DNA from: an uncultured Methylocystaceae bacterium
GTDB taxonomy: Bacteria; Pseudomonadota; Alphaproteobacteria; Rhizobiales; Beijerinckiaceae
Assembly (NCBI GenBank): GCA_937870755.1
Contig: CALMZV010000131.1
Coordinates: 1 to 64,000, forward strand
DNA: 64,000 nucleotides
Reading direction: 5' to 3'
This document shows positions 1 to 7,275 of the stretch, piece after piece. Positions within the stretch are counted from its first letter, which is position 1. The number at the start of each line of letters is the position of its first letter. The position numbers and the translations under genes were made by a program. The notes under the pieces were generated by a model. It had not been told where the DNA came from. It did no database searches and saw nothing but the letters and a program-made list of their open reading frames with translations.

Positions 1-319
1 CGCGCCCGGGCGCGAGCCCGGCCTGGGCGAGCGCCGGCGCGAACAGGTCGGGCCGCGTCACGCACCACAGAACCTTGCCGCCGCTGCGCGCCGCAACGCC
101 GGCGGCGAACAGGGCGGCGGCCGCGCCGTCCACGGCGCCGTTGCCGCCGCCGGCGACCTCATGCAGCGCGCCGCGCAGCAACCCTCCTTCCGGCAGAATC
201 CGGTCGATCGCCGCCAGGCCGAAGGGCAGGACCGCGCGCTGATGCGCGGTCCTGCCCTCAAGCCGGGCGATGCGTGCCCGGAGCTCGGACACGACGGATC
301 GGGGGGCGGACGTACTCAT
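1..319 (-). CDS. imuA: ImuA, SOS mutagenesis protein, N-terminal part (runs off left edge)
   Basis: The minus strand is open from an ATG at 319 to the window edge, giving 106 residues. It begins MSTSAPRSVVSELRARIA and continues through PFGLAAIDRILPEGGL, LHEVAGGG and GKVLWCVTRPDLFAPAL, which is the RecA/SulA-like N-terminal pattern of ImuA. In the known family, ImuA works with ImuB (a Y-family polymerase homologue) and DnaE2 in error-prone repair of damaged DNA, and the three genes usually form one operon. The other two would therefore lie to the left of the window. A LexA-type box sits 31 bases upstream of the start. The identification rests on the sequence pattern and the SOS box; completeness cannot be judged. 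Confidence 0.85.
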   Translation of the reverse strand, partial: MSTSAPRSVVSELRARIARLEGRTAHQRAVLPFGLAAIDRILPEGGLLRGALHEVAGGGNGAVDGAAAALFAAGVAARSGGKVLWCVTRPDLFAPALAQAGLAPGR

Positions 320-349
320 GTCCCTTGCAACGCTCTCCGCATTGAGTAT

Positions 350-364
350 GTTCTATGTTTGTTC
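350..364 (-). promoter_or_regulatory. LexA (SOS) box upstream of imuA
   Basis: The plus strand reads GTTC, seven bases, GTTC (350-353 and 361-364). This matches exactly the alphaproteobacterial LexA operator GTTC-N7-GTTC. It lies 31 bases upstream of the imuA start, where a repressor would block the promoter. The call combines a direct match with established knowledge of the alphaproteobacterial SOS regulon. Confidence 0.85.
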
Positions 365-444
365 TTATCAAACCCGAGAGTCAATCGGACTCGTCAGAGC
401 CGCCGAATGCAGGCGTCTTCCGGGGGAAGGAAGACGTATGGGCT

Positions 445-488
445 CGGCCACTGACCAAAGTTTGGATACAAATTTTGGTCAGTGGCCG
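445..488. repeat. Perfect 15-bp inverted repeat with 14-bp loop
   Basis: CGGCCACTGACCAAA (445-459) is matched exactly by its reverse complement TTTGGTCAGTGGCCG (474-488). The region lies between divergent imuA and the mobile mystery operon. No U-tract follows, so a simple intrinsic terminator is unlikely. It could be an operator, a recombination or element end, or a fold-back structure. No function is assigned. Confidence 0.7.
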
Positions 489-537
489 TCCGTCGCAGGC
501 CGGACCGGGCATGAATAAGAGTGGACCCTGATCTTTC

Positions 538-616
538 TATCTGATAATCAGGCTACAGCTTGATATTATAAATTCCATATCAGGTCATAGACTGATACTA
601 ACTCAACGCAATCAGG
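538..616 (+). promoter_or_regulatory. AT-rich promoter/operator with repeated CTGAT/ATCAG half-sites
   Basis: This AT-rich stretch just before the mobile mystery A gene carries CTGATaATCAG (541-551), ATATCAG (577-583), CTGATA (592-597) and ATCAG (612-616). TATCAG and CTGATA at 578-597 form an inverted pair with an 8-base spacer. The arrangement suggests autoregulation by the HTH protein encoded immediately downstream, by analogy with toxin-antitoxin operons. The binding protein is inferred, not shown. Confidence 0.5.
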
Positions 617-623
617 CTTCGAT

Positions 624-1085
624 ATGAGAACGGAAGTTCGCCAGCGAGCCCGGCAGCGGCTCGACGAAAGGCTGCGCCCACTGAAGCCGCTCGATCGCTT
701 CCAAGCGCCTCCGAAAGGGTGGATCAGGGCGATCCGCGAGGCGCTCGGTATGTCCGGGGTGCAATTCGCGCGGCGGCTGAAAGTTAGCCCGCAGAGCGTC
801 GACGCGCTGGAGAAGTCGGAGGCCAACGGCTCGATCAAGATCGAGACCCTGCGCCGGGCGGCCGAAGCGCTCGACTGCACGCTGGTCTACGCCCTCGTCC
901 CCAACACCTCGCTCGAGGACGCGGTGCATGATCGGGCGCGCAGGATCGCGCTGCGCGATCTTGGGCGTGTCGCGCACACGATGAAGCTCGAGGCGCAGGG
1001 CACCGGCGACGCCGATCTCGAAGCGCGGATCGACGCCTATATCCGCAACACGCTTCGCGAGCGGGATCTGTGGGAGCAGCCGTGA
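624..1085 (+). CDS. Mobile mystery protein A (HTH antitoxin-like)
   Basis: This 153-residue protein has a helix-turn-helix at about residues 30-80 (GWIRAIREALGMSGVQFARRL and KVSPQSVDALEKSEANG) and the LDCTLVYALVPNTSLEDAV segment typical of mobile mystery protein A. In the known family it is always paired with mobile mystery protein B, a Fic-domain protein, on plasmids and islands, and the pair is suspected to be a toxin-antitoxin module. The stop codon overlaps the GTG start of the B gene, so the two are translationally coupled. Upstream half-sites suggest that it represses its own promoter. Its DNA-binding and antitoxin roles are inferred. Confidence 0.85.
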   Translation: MRTEVRQRARQRLDERLRPLKPLDRFQAPPKGWIRAIREALGMSGVQFARRLKVSPQSVDALEKSEANGSIKIETLRRAAEALDCTLVYALVPNTSLEDAVHDRARRIALRDLGRVAHTMKLEAQGTGDADLEARIDAYIRNTLRERDLWEQP

Positions 1086-1678
1086 CGGACCTCTTCCAGG
1101 AGCCGGATGACGCCACGCCGCTGACGCCGGCGGAGCGCGAAGGGCTGCGGCAGGCCTGGATCACGCATCGGCGAGACCTCAACGAGGCCGAGCAGGAAAA
1201 CATCGTGCAGGGTGCGGCCTGGGCCCGCCGCCAGCGTGGCCTCACGCCCGCTGGCATCCTCGACGATAGCTTCGGACGGACGCTGCATCGCCGGATGCTC
1301 GGCGAGGTATGGGATTGGGCCGGCGCCTATCGCCAGACCGACCGCAACATCGGCGTCCCGCCTTTTCGCATTGGTCCCGACCTCGCGATCCTCTTCGACG
1401 ATGTGCGCTACTGGGTCGAGCATGAGACCTACAGCCCGGATGAAATCGCCATCCGATTCCATCATCGGCTTGTCTCGATCCATCCGTTCCCGAACGGCAA
1501 CGGGCGCCATGCCCGCCTGATGGCGGACCTGCTGATCGAGAAGCTCGGCGGCGCGCCTTTCAGTTGGGGCGGCGGCAGCCTTGCCGACGTCGGCGAGCTG
1601 CGGGCTCGCTACGTCGCGGCGCTGCGATCCGCGGACGATCACGACATTGGCCCACTGCTGGCCTTCGCGCGATCATGA
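1082..1678 (+). CDS. Mobile mystery protein B, Fic/DOC family
   Basis: The start is taken as GTG at 1082, inside a GTGA overlap with the preceding stop, because family members begin MTDLF-EPD-ATPL. The protein has about 198 residues and carries the Fic core motif HPFPNGNGRHAR at about residues 138-149. The usual acidic residue after HPFx is Asn, as I recall is common in this subfamily. Fic proteins modify target proteins, usually by AMP transfer. This branch has no proven target. The protein is probably the toxin-like partner of the upstream HTH protein, and a DUF2513 gene follows 10 bases later in the same operon. Confidence 0.85.
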   Translation: MTDLFQEPDDATPLTPAEREGLRQAWITHRRDLNEAEQENIVQGAAWARRQRGLTPAGILDDSFGRTLHRRMLGEVWDWAGAYRQTDRNIGVPPFRIGPDLAILFDDVRYWVEHETYSPDEIAIRFHHRLVSIHPFPNGNGRHARLMADLLIEKLGGAPFSWGGGSLADVGELRARYVAALRSADDHDIGPLLAFARS

Positions 1679-1688
1679 GGAGACGCCG

Positions 1689-2072
1689 ATGAAGCGCGAC
1701 ATGGACCTGATCCGCGAGATTCTTCTCGCCATCGAGCGCCTCGACACCGGCGCCGACGATGATCTCGACGTGGTCGTCGACGGCGTCGATCCGCGCGTTG
1801 TGAACGCGCATCTGCGCCTGCTCGACGAAGCGGGCTTCATCAACGCCCACGAAATCCCCGACGACACGGAGGAGTTCTCCCATTTCGTTCCGACCCGCCT
1901 GACCTGGTCAGGCCACGAGTTTCTCGATGCCGTCCGCGATCCGGAGGTTTGGCGTCGAACCAAGGCCGGAGCGGCAAAGGCCGGCGGCGCCGGCGTTGAG
2001 TTCATGTGGGAGCTAGCAAAGGCCTACGGCAAACAGCTTCTGAAGGAGCGCATCGGCGTCGACCTGGGATGA
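1689..2072 (+). CDS. DUF2513 domain protein
   Basis: This 127-residue protein starts at the ATG at 1689 behind the ribosome-binding site GAGGAG. It begins MKRDMDLIREILLAIE and contains VNAHLRLLDEAGFI and RLTWSGHEFLDAVRDPEVW, the winged-helix-like pattern of DUF2513. Family members are small predicted DNA-binding proteins common on phages and plasmids. The tail ends with GVEFMWELAKAYGKQLLKE. It follows the mystery A/B pair closely, so it may be a third component of that module or a passenger. No biochemical role is known to me. Confidence 0.75.
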   Translation: MKRDMDLIREILLAIERLDTGADDDLDVVVDGVDPRVVNAHLRLLDEAGFINAHEIPDDTEEFSHFVPTRLTWSGHEFLDAVRDPEVWRRTKAGAAKAGGAGVEFMWELAKAYGKQLLKERIGVDLG

Positions 2073-2105
2073 GGCAGTCTCGCGGCGTGTAGAGAGGAGT
2101 GGCTG

Positions 2106-3422
2106 ATGTCGGCATCCAACGAAGGACGTGATCTCCATCATGTCGTCGTGGTCGGCGCCGGCTTCGGCGGCCTCGAGACGGTGCATCGGCTCGCCGGCGC
2201 GCCGGTCCGCATCACGATGATCGACCGGCGCAACCATCATCTGTTTCAGCCGCTGCTTTATCAGGTCGCGACCGCATCGCTCGCCACGTCGGAGATCGCC
2301 TGGCCGGTCCGGCATCTGCTGCGCAAGCGCAAGGAGATCGCGACGCTGCTGGCGACGGTCGAGGGCGTCGATACGGACGGACGGCGCGTTCTGCTCGATG
2401 ATGGATCGGCCATACCCTACGACACGCTCGTCCTCGCGACCGGGGCGCGTCACGCCTATTTCGGTCATGACGATTGGGAGCCGTTCGCTCCCGGCCTCAA
2501 GACCCTCGAAGATGCGACAACGGTGCGGAGGCGCATCCTGCTCGCCTTCGAACGGGCCGAGCGTGAGACCGACCCGCAGCGGCGCGCCGCGCTTCTGACA
2601 TTCGTCATCATCGGCGCCGGTCCGACCGGCGTCGAGCTCGCCGGCACGATCGCGGAACTGGCGCGAACGACGCTCGTCGGCGATTTCCGCAGCATCGACA
2701 CGCGGGAGTCGCGTGTCGTGCTGATCGAGGCGGGCCCGCGCGTGCTCGCCGCCTTCACCGAGGACCTGTCCGCTTACGCGCAGCGTGCGCTGGAGAAGCT
2801 CGGCGTCGAGGTCGCGCTCGGCCAGCCCGTGACCGCGTGCTCGGCCGAAGGCGTTGTCTATGGGGGCAAGACCCTCCCTGCCGCGACGATCATCTGGGCG
2901 GCGGGCGTGCAGGCCTCGCCGGCGGCGCAATGGATCGGCGCGCCGGCCGACGGGGCCGGGCGGACGCGGGTCGACCCCGATCTGACGGTGCCGGGGCACA
3001 AGGAGATTTTCGTGATCGGTGATACGGCGGCCGTCGCCGACCCGGCCGGGAATCCGGTGCCCGGCATCGCGCCGGCGGCAAAACAGCAGGGCAAGCACGT
3101 CGCGGCGACGATCCGCGCCGGCCTCGCCGGCAATCATCAGGACACGCCGTTCCGCTATCGGCATGCCGGCAGCCTCGCCACGATCGGCAAGCGCCTCGCC
3201 GTCATCGACTTCGGCCGGATCAAGCTGCGCGGCGCGCTGGCGTGGTGGATCTGGGGCCTGGCGCACATCTACTTCCTCATCGGCGTGCGCAACCGGCTGA
3301 GCGTCGCCCTGAGCTGGCTGTGGATTCACACCCGCGACCAGCGCAGCTCACGGCTCATCACGCAAGGCAGCGCCGCGGGCCGATCGGCGCAACCGGGAAA
3401 AGACCCGAGCGAGCCAAAATGA
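2106..3422 (+). CDS. ndh: Type II NADH dehydrogenase (NAD(P)/FAD-dependent oxidoreductase)
   Basis: The protein has 438 residues. An FAD-binding motif VVVGAGFGGLE lies near residue 15, a second nucleotide motif FVIIGAGPTGVELAG near residue 165, and the late FAD contact FVIGDTAAV near residue 300. The C-terminal hydrophobic segment WWIWGLAHIYFLIGVRNR fits peripheral membrane attachment. Type II NADH dehydrogenases pass electrons from NADH to quinone without pumping protons, which helps balance redox when respiration is limited. The start has a GAGAGGAG site eight bases upstream. The gene is 33 bases behind DUF2513 and 12 bases before the next gene, so co-transcription is possible. Confidence 0.85.
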   Translation: MSASNEGRDLHHVVVVGAGFGGLETVHRLAGAPVRITMIDRRNHHLFQPLLYQVATASLATSEIAWPVRHLLRKRKEIATLLATVEGVDTDGRRVLLDDGSAIPYDTLVLATGARHAYFGHDDWEPFAPGLKTLEDATTVRRRILLAFERAERETDPQRRAALLTFVIIGAGPTGVELAGTIAELARTTLVGDFRSIDTRESRVVLIEAGPRVLAAFTEDLSAYAQRALEKLGVEVALGQPVTACSAEGVVYGGKTLPAATIIWAAGVQASPAAQWIGAPADGAGRTRVDPDLTVPGHKEIFVIGDTAAVADPAGNPVPGIAPAAKQQGKHVAATIRAGLAGNHQDTPFRYRHAGSLATIGKRLAVIDFGRIKLRGALAWWIWGLAHIYFLIGVRNRLSVALSWLWIHTRDQRSSRLITQGSAAGRSAQPGKDPSEPK

Positions 3423-3434
3423 TAGGGTTGCCAC

Positions 3435-4520
3435 ATGGCTGAAATTTCGGAGAACGCACCTGCTAGGCTGCCCGACCGCGCCTCCGTCGAGGCGGTATTG
3501 GCTGCACTGCCCGCTGGCTCGAACGAGGCCGCGCTTGCGGGTGCGTTGACGCAAGCCTTTCCGGGGTTCGCCTTCTCGGCGGCCAACGTCGACGACCAAT
3601 ATTGGCGGGACACGCGGTCGGTGCTGGCCGCCGACGGAACGCACATCGCCGAGTATCGCCCGTGGATGAAAGCCGAGCTCGCGAAGGATAATGGAGACAT
3701 CGCGACGCTCTGGAGAAGGTTGCAGGACACGGATCTCCAGATTTCGGAATGGCACGGCAACAGCATCTATGCTTTCGCGCCGACAGGACCCGGCGCGGCC
3801 GACTATGTGCAGATTTCGCTGGGTCGCGAGACCGAATGGTGCGCGGGTCCGATCGTCAACCCGTCACGTCGGCCGTGGGGCGAGGAGGAACTGCTCGATC
3901 CGCCGTGGATCAGCCATGACGAAATGTCAGACGACAAGGTGCTTGCCGGTCCGCTTTACCGGCTGAATCGCGCCAGCAGCATCGTGTATGTCCGTACTTT
4001 TCTCGCGCGCTGCGCCCGTCTCGAACGCGACAAGCGCGAGGCGCGGCGGCCGGAATTGGAACGAAGCGCCTGGGTGGGCTCCGACGGAACGCGGACGCCA
4101 TTTCTCGATCTGCAGCCCAACTACTTCGATTTCACGCCGCGCGAAGTCCGTTTCTTCCAGGACTGGGAGGAATCGAGCGCGCGAGCCAGTCGTGTTTACG
4201 AACATTGGGCGCTCGACGTCCGGGACTACGAACACAAGGGTGAACGTGAGCTCGCCTTCATTCCTCGCCCGCTGCATCTGCCGGAAGAGCGTTTGGAGGC
4301 GGGCGATGCCTCCCCGCATATCCTCATGGATCGCATCGAGGCGATCGACCGGGAGATGGGCCTGCCCTTCGCCTGGTTCTTTCTGATGACCCACGGCAAC
4401 AAGGTCTCGCCCGAAGTCGGCGAGACGATCGCGCAGGGGCTGCGTGACGCGCGGGTTCGCCTTCCCGATCACGACGCGAAGGTGCTGCTGCGCTGGGCCG
4501 AGGAACGCTATGGATTCTAG
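3435..4520 (+). CDS. Unrecognised 361-residue protein
   Basis: No family is recognised. The protein is soluble-looking, with no signal peptide or membrane segment, and is rich in Trp and acidic residues (QYWRDTRSVL, WHGNSIYAF, SLGRETEWCAGP, YFDFTPREVRFFQDWEES). The C-terminal part HILMDRIEAIDREMGLPFAWFF is probably helical. Good codon use, the length of the frame and an 11-base overlap with the next gene support real coding. The downstream DUF1971 gene, with which it is likely co-translated, hints at a metabolic or stress role, but nothing in the sequence proves one. Confidence 0.6.
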   Translation: MAEISENAPARLPDRASVEAVLAALPAGSNEAALAGALTQAFPGFAFSAANVDDQYWRDTRSVLAADGTHIAEYRPWMKAELAKDNGDIATLWRRLQDTDLQISEWHGNSIYAFAPTGPGAADYVQISLGRETEWCAGPIVNPSRRPWGEEELLDPPWISHDEMSDDKVLAGPLYRLNRASSIVYVRTFLARCARLERDKREARRPELERSAWVGSDGTRTPFLDLQPNYFDFTPREVRFFQDWEESSARASRVYEHWALDVRDYEHKGERELAFIPRPLHLPEERLEAGDASPHILMDRIEAIDREMGLPFAWFFLMTHGNKVSPEVGETIAQGLRDARVRLPDHDAKVLLRWAEERYGF

Positions 4521-4827
4521 CCGTCCGGATCATACTGCGATGAACGACCTTCCTCCCGACGTCCAAGCCTATAGTCGCTCGCCCGAGTTCAATCAGGACA
4601 CGTTGCCGGCGGCGCTTCGGAAGCAGCACAGCACGAAAGCGGGGACATGGGCGCTGATCCACGTTCTCGAGGGCAAGCTGACCTATCGGATCTACGAACC
4701 GCCGAGCGAAACAGTGCTCGAGCCGGGAAAGCCCGGCGTCGTGCAGCCCGAGCAGTTGCACGAGGTCGCGCCAGCAAGCGCGCCGATGCGCATGTATGTC
4801 GAGTTCTACGCTGCGAAGAAAACCTGA
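4510..4827 (+). CDS. DUF1971 domain protein (small cupin-like)
   Basis: The start is set at the ATG at 4510 because GAGGAA lies just upstream; an in-frame ATG at 4540 is possible. Key segments are LPPDVQAYSRSPEF, TLPAALRKQHSTKAGTW, IHVLEGKLTYRIYEPP, KPGVVQPEQLHEV and MYVEFY. This is the DUF1971 pattern, also found fused to TehB-like methyltransferases associated with tellurite resistance. The predicted fold is a small beta barrel. No methyltransferase is fused here. The 11-base overlap with the preceding stop implies coupling. Confidence 0.75.
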   Translation: MDSSRPDHTAMNDLPPDVQAYSRSPEFNQDTLPAALRKQHSTKAGTWALIHVLEGKLTYRIYEPPSETVLEPGKPGVVQPEQLHEVAPASAPMRMYVEFYAAKKT

Positions 4828-4848
4828 GACGCTGCTCCGCCTCGACCG

Positions 4849-5886
4849 TCAATACAGATTGGTCTTGTAGTCGTGCTGCAATCCCTTGCGCATGATGCCG
4901 GGAACGGAAACTGCGCGGCGCACGAGGCTCGCCTGAATCCCGCGTTCCTTGCTGAGTTTGATGTGACCGACGAGAATTGCGGCCGCGTCGATCGCCTCGT
5001 CCGGCGCCATCGCCGGCCATAGCCTCGCGCGCGCCAGAGCGGGACTGTCGACGATTTCGATCCTGACCGGCTCAATGCGCGTAGCGAGGAGCGGCGTCTT
5101 TTCCTGCACCGTGAAGCTCGCGCGCATGCGATCGTCCGTTGAGATGTCGGCGTCGCCGCGAAGGCGCACAACCCGGTGCGCTCCCGGAATAAGCGCCGTG
5201 ATCGCCACCCGCGGCTGCGTAAGGACGTTGCGGAAGCTGTCGGCGCGCCTGTTTCCGGGACGGTCCGCGAACCACACAGCGTCGTCTGCGAGGCGAATGA
5301 GCCTGCCGGCAGGATCGCCCTTGGGGCTGACATCGGCATCCTGATGCGCGTCGGCGGTCGCCAAGGCGATGAAGCGGCTTGCCGCGAGAAAAGCACCGGG
5401 GTCGTGCGGTGCGTCGGCGCGAGGTTGCGCCATCCAGAAATCCGACCGGATCAGCGCCTTGGCGCAATGGACGTAGCATTCCTCGACCGCGATCTCGATT
5501 GCGTCGCTGTCGATCGTGGCCACGCGGCCATTGACGCGAAGCGTCTCGCCGATCGTCGGGATAAGCAACAGCGACCCGAAGCCGTCGCCGACATGGGCCG
5601 AGTGCGGATCGTCGATCAGCGCCATCGGTATCCGGAAGCGGCCGTCCGTCACGATTTCGGCGAAGCCAGGCTCGCCTCCTGCGAGAGTCAACGCAACCTC
5701 GGTCTGCGAGGCGAACGCCGCGAACAGCAAGGGCGAAGCGGCGAGCCACTTCTGCGCGCCCGCGTCAAGGTGATCGACGACCTTCAGGCTCATCGGACCC
5801 GGCGTCTTGCCGATGCAGGCCTCGAGGCCGGCGATGTCGCCGATATGCTCGCTCGTCGCGCGTCGCTCGGCCTTCACGCTCGACAC
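4849..5886 (-). CDS. Pyridoxamine 5'-phosphate oxidase family protein, two flavin-barrel halves
   Basis: The frame opens with three GTG codons (5892, 5889, 5886). GTG at 5886 is chosen because it is best spaced from GGAGG. The product has about 345 residues with two split-barrel-like halves. The N half has GFAEIVTDGRFRIPMALID and HVGDGFGSLLLIP. The C half has FIALATADAHQDADVSPKGD, AVWFADRPGNRRADSFRNVL and RVVRLRGDADIS. Such proteins bind FMN or related cofactors; many single-domain relatives are oxidoreductases of unknown substrate. It lies 12 bases downstream of a DUF3016 gene and probably shares its transcript. The substrate cannot be predicted. Confidence 0.75.
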   Translation of the reverse strand: MSSVKAERRATSEHIGDIAGLEACIGKTPGPMSLKVVDHLDAGAQKWLAASPLLFAAFASQTEVALTLAGGEPGFAEIVTDGRFRIPMALIDDPHSAHVGDGFGSLLLIPTIGETLRVNGRVATIDSDAIEIAVEECYVHCAKALIRSDFWMAQPRADAPHDPGAFLAASRFIALATADAHQDADVSPKGDPAGRLIRLADDAVWFADRPGNRRADSFRNVLTQPRVAITALIPGAHRVVRLRGDADISTDDRMRASFTVQEKTPLLATRIEPVRIEIVDSPALARARLWPAMAPDEAIDAAAILVGHIKLSKERGIQASLVRRAVSVPGIMRKGLQHDYKTNLY

Positions 5887-5898
5887 CACCACCTCCGA

Positions 5899-6396
5899 TC
5901 AGCCGCGCGGCGGCCGCATCTCGACGAAGCGCGCGCGGAACCAGTCGCGCAGCATGTCCTTCTCATAAGCGTAGCGCTCGCTGGACATCCGCGCCGACGG
6001 GTTCATCAGGTAGTTCATGTCCGACACGGACTCTTCCGCCTGGAGCACGACGCGGCCGCCCTGCCGTAGCGCGTAGCGCAGCTTGAAGCGCGGCGGCGTC
6101 ACGTCGCGCATGATCCGGACGTCGTGGAAGCGGGTCCGCCACGGCTCGTAGTCGCCGGCGAGGTCGATGTTGAGGACCTCGATGCTCACCGACTGGCCGG
6201 GCTTCAGATAGCGCTCGCCGAGCCGCGCGAAGTAGCGGCGAAATTCGTCCAGTGTGGCGTCACGGCTTGCAGAATTCCGGAAATCGCGATCCGAATAACG
6301 GTCCGGAGTCACGAAACTGACCTTGACGTCGGCAAGGGCGGCTGTCGGCGCCAGGACAATCGCGAGCGAGACGAAGAAGGGCTTTAGCGGGATCAT
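5899..6396 (-). CDS. DUF3016 domain protein, predicted exported
   Basis: The start is placed at the ATG at 6396 because it gives a clean signal peptide (MIPLKPFFVSLAIVLA ending ALADV), while a longer frame to 6441 would hide it. The mature part contains FVTPDRYSDRDF, GQSVSIEVLNIDLAGDYEPW and RVVLQAEESVSDMNYL, the DUF3016 pattern. It is about 165 residues long, likely periplasmic and of unknown function. The downstream flavin-barrel gene follows 12 bases later, so the two form an operon. Confidence 0.75.
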   Translation of the reverse strand: MIPLKPFFVSLAIVLAPTAALADVKVSFVTPDRYSDRDFRNSASRDATLDEFRRYFARLGERYLKPGQSVSIEVLNIDLAGDYEPWRTRFHDVRIMRDVTPPRFKLRYALRQGGRVVLQAEESVSDMNYLMNPSARMSSERYAYEKDMLRDWFRARFVEMRPPRG

Positions 6397-6437
6397 TCGG
6401 CTTCTCCCGGTATTTTCTACCTCGTGAATATTCGCAC

Positions 6438-7271
6438 TCAATTGGGGCGGCCTTGTTGCAGGCGGCGAAGGAATGTCCGCGCCGTCACCAAGACGAGATG
6501 CAGCCGAAATGTGCAGTGGTCCTCATCCGACAGCCCTGGATGCGAGCCTTCGGTATGCAGCATCTTCATGAGACCGTTGATGAAGTTCTTGCCGTCGGAC
6601 GTCCACTCCCTGCGACGGACCGATAGGAAGCCGATCTGGTCGCTGGCGAGCAGCGCGCGGCGGTTCTCCGCGCTCTGCGCTCGTTCGGCTGCCGCCACGT
6701 CGATGTGCCGTGCGATGTCATCAAACAGACCTTCCATGAAGGTCCTGAGCTGGGCGTTCGCAGCCGCCCATTCGCCGCGCGTATGCGTCTGAATCGCTTG
6801 GTCGAGGTGGCCGGCCGCGATGGCGAAGCCGAAATGCTTCAGAAGCACCCGAACCTCGTCGTCCGTCGCCGGAAGGTCAATCTCCTGCGGGAGCGCCGCC
6901 CGCAGATTGGGCGGCACGCCCCACTCGCCCCAGGAAATGACGTAGCCGTCGCGAGCGAGGCCGCGCTCGAACCGATCTTGCAGAAATTCTTCCGCGCCCT
7001 GCCTGCAGAGACCGACCGCCTCGCGGACAAAAGCCTCAGCGAGCGTGAGCGTGCCGTCAATCGTTTCGATGATCGCAGCGCCGCGTTCGAGGATGATGCG
7101 GCCGGCGACATCGCACTTCCGCTCGATCGTGAGCGACGTGTCCGCAGCGATTTCCTGCTCGAGTCCGAGCCGCAGCATGATCCGATTGATCTCAGCATGG
7201 GTGCCGATGCGATGCGCGAGCAGCTCGTTGGCGGCGATGATCGTCGGGCGTGTGAAGGGTTTGGCGCGCAT
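6438..7271 (-). CDS. Unknown protein, third gene of a PIN/DUF433 toxin-antitoxin-like operon
   Basis: The ATG at 7271 is chosen because it lies five bases after the PIN stop; an upstream start at 7304 would overlap it. The 277-residue product is mainly helical and soluble. The N-terminal part contains IAADTSLTIERKCDVAGRI and the middle VISWGEWGVPPNLRAAL. The C-terminal part WAAANAQLRTFMEGLFDD and CTFRLHLVLVTARTFLRRL resembles the ends of abortive-infection or HEPN-like proteins seen in defence islands. That resemblance is from memory and weak. Its tight linkage to the PIN toxin suggests an accessory or effector role. Confidence 0.6.
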   Translation of the reverse strand: MRAKPFTRPTIIAANELLAHRIGTHAEINRIMLRLGLEQEIAADTSLTIERKCDVAGRIILERGAAIIETIDGTLTLAEAFVREAVGLCRQGAEEFLQDRFERGLARDGYVISWGEWGVPPNLRAALPQEIDLPATDDEVRVLLKHFGFAIAAGHLDQAIQTHTRGEWAAANAQLRTFMEGLFDDIARHIDVAAAERAQSAENRRALLASDQIGFLSVRRREWTSDGKNFINGLMKMLHTEGSHPGLSDEDHCTFRLHLVLVTARTFLRRLQQGRPN

Positions 7272-7275
7272 CGTC

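Noticed and set aside
161-518. Two plus-strand open frames overlapping imuA and its control region
   Set aside because: They run opposite imuA and across the LexA box and inverted repeat, with no ribosome site and no recognisable protein.
2013-3329. Long minus-strand open frame opposite the NADH dehydrogenase
   Set aside because: It is an antisense shadow of a GC-rich gene; its product is rich in Arg, Asp and Pro without any domain.
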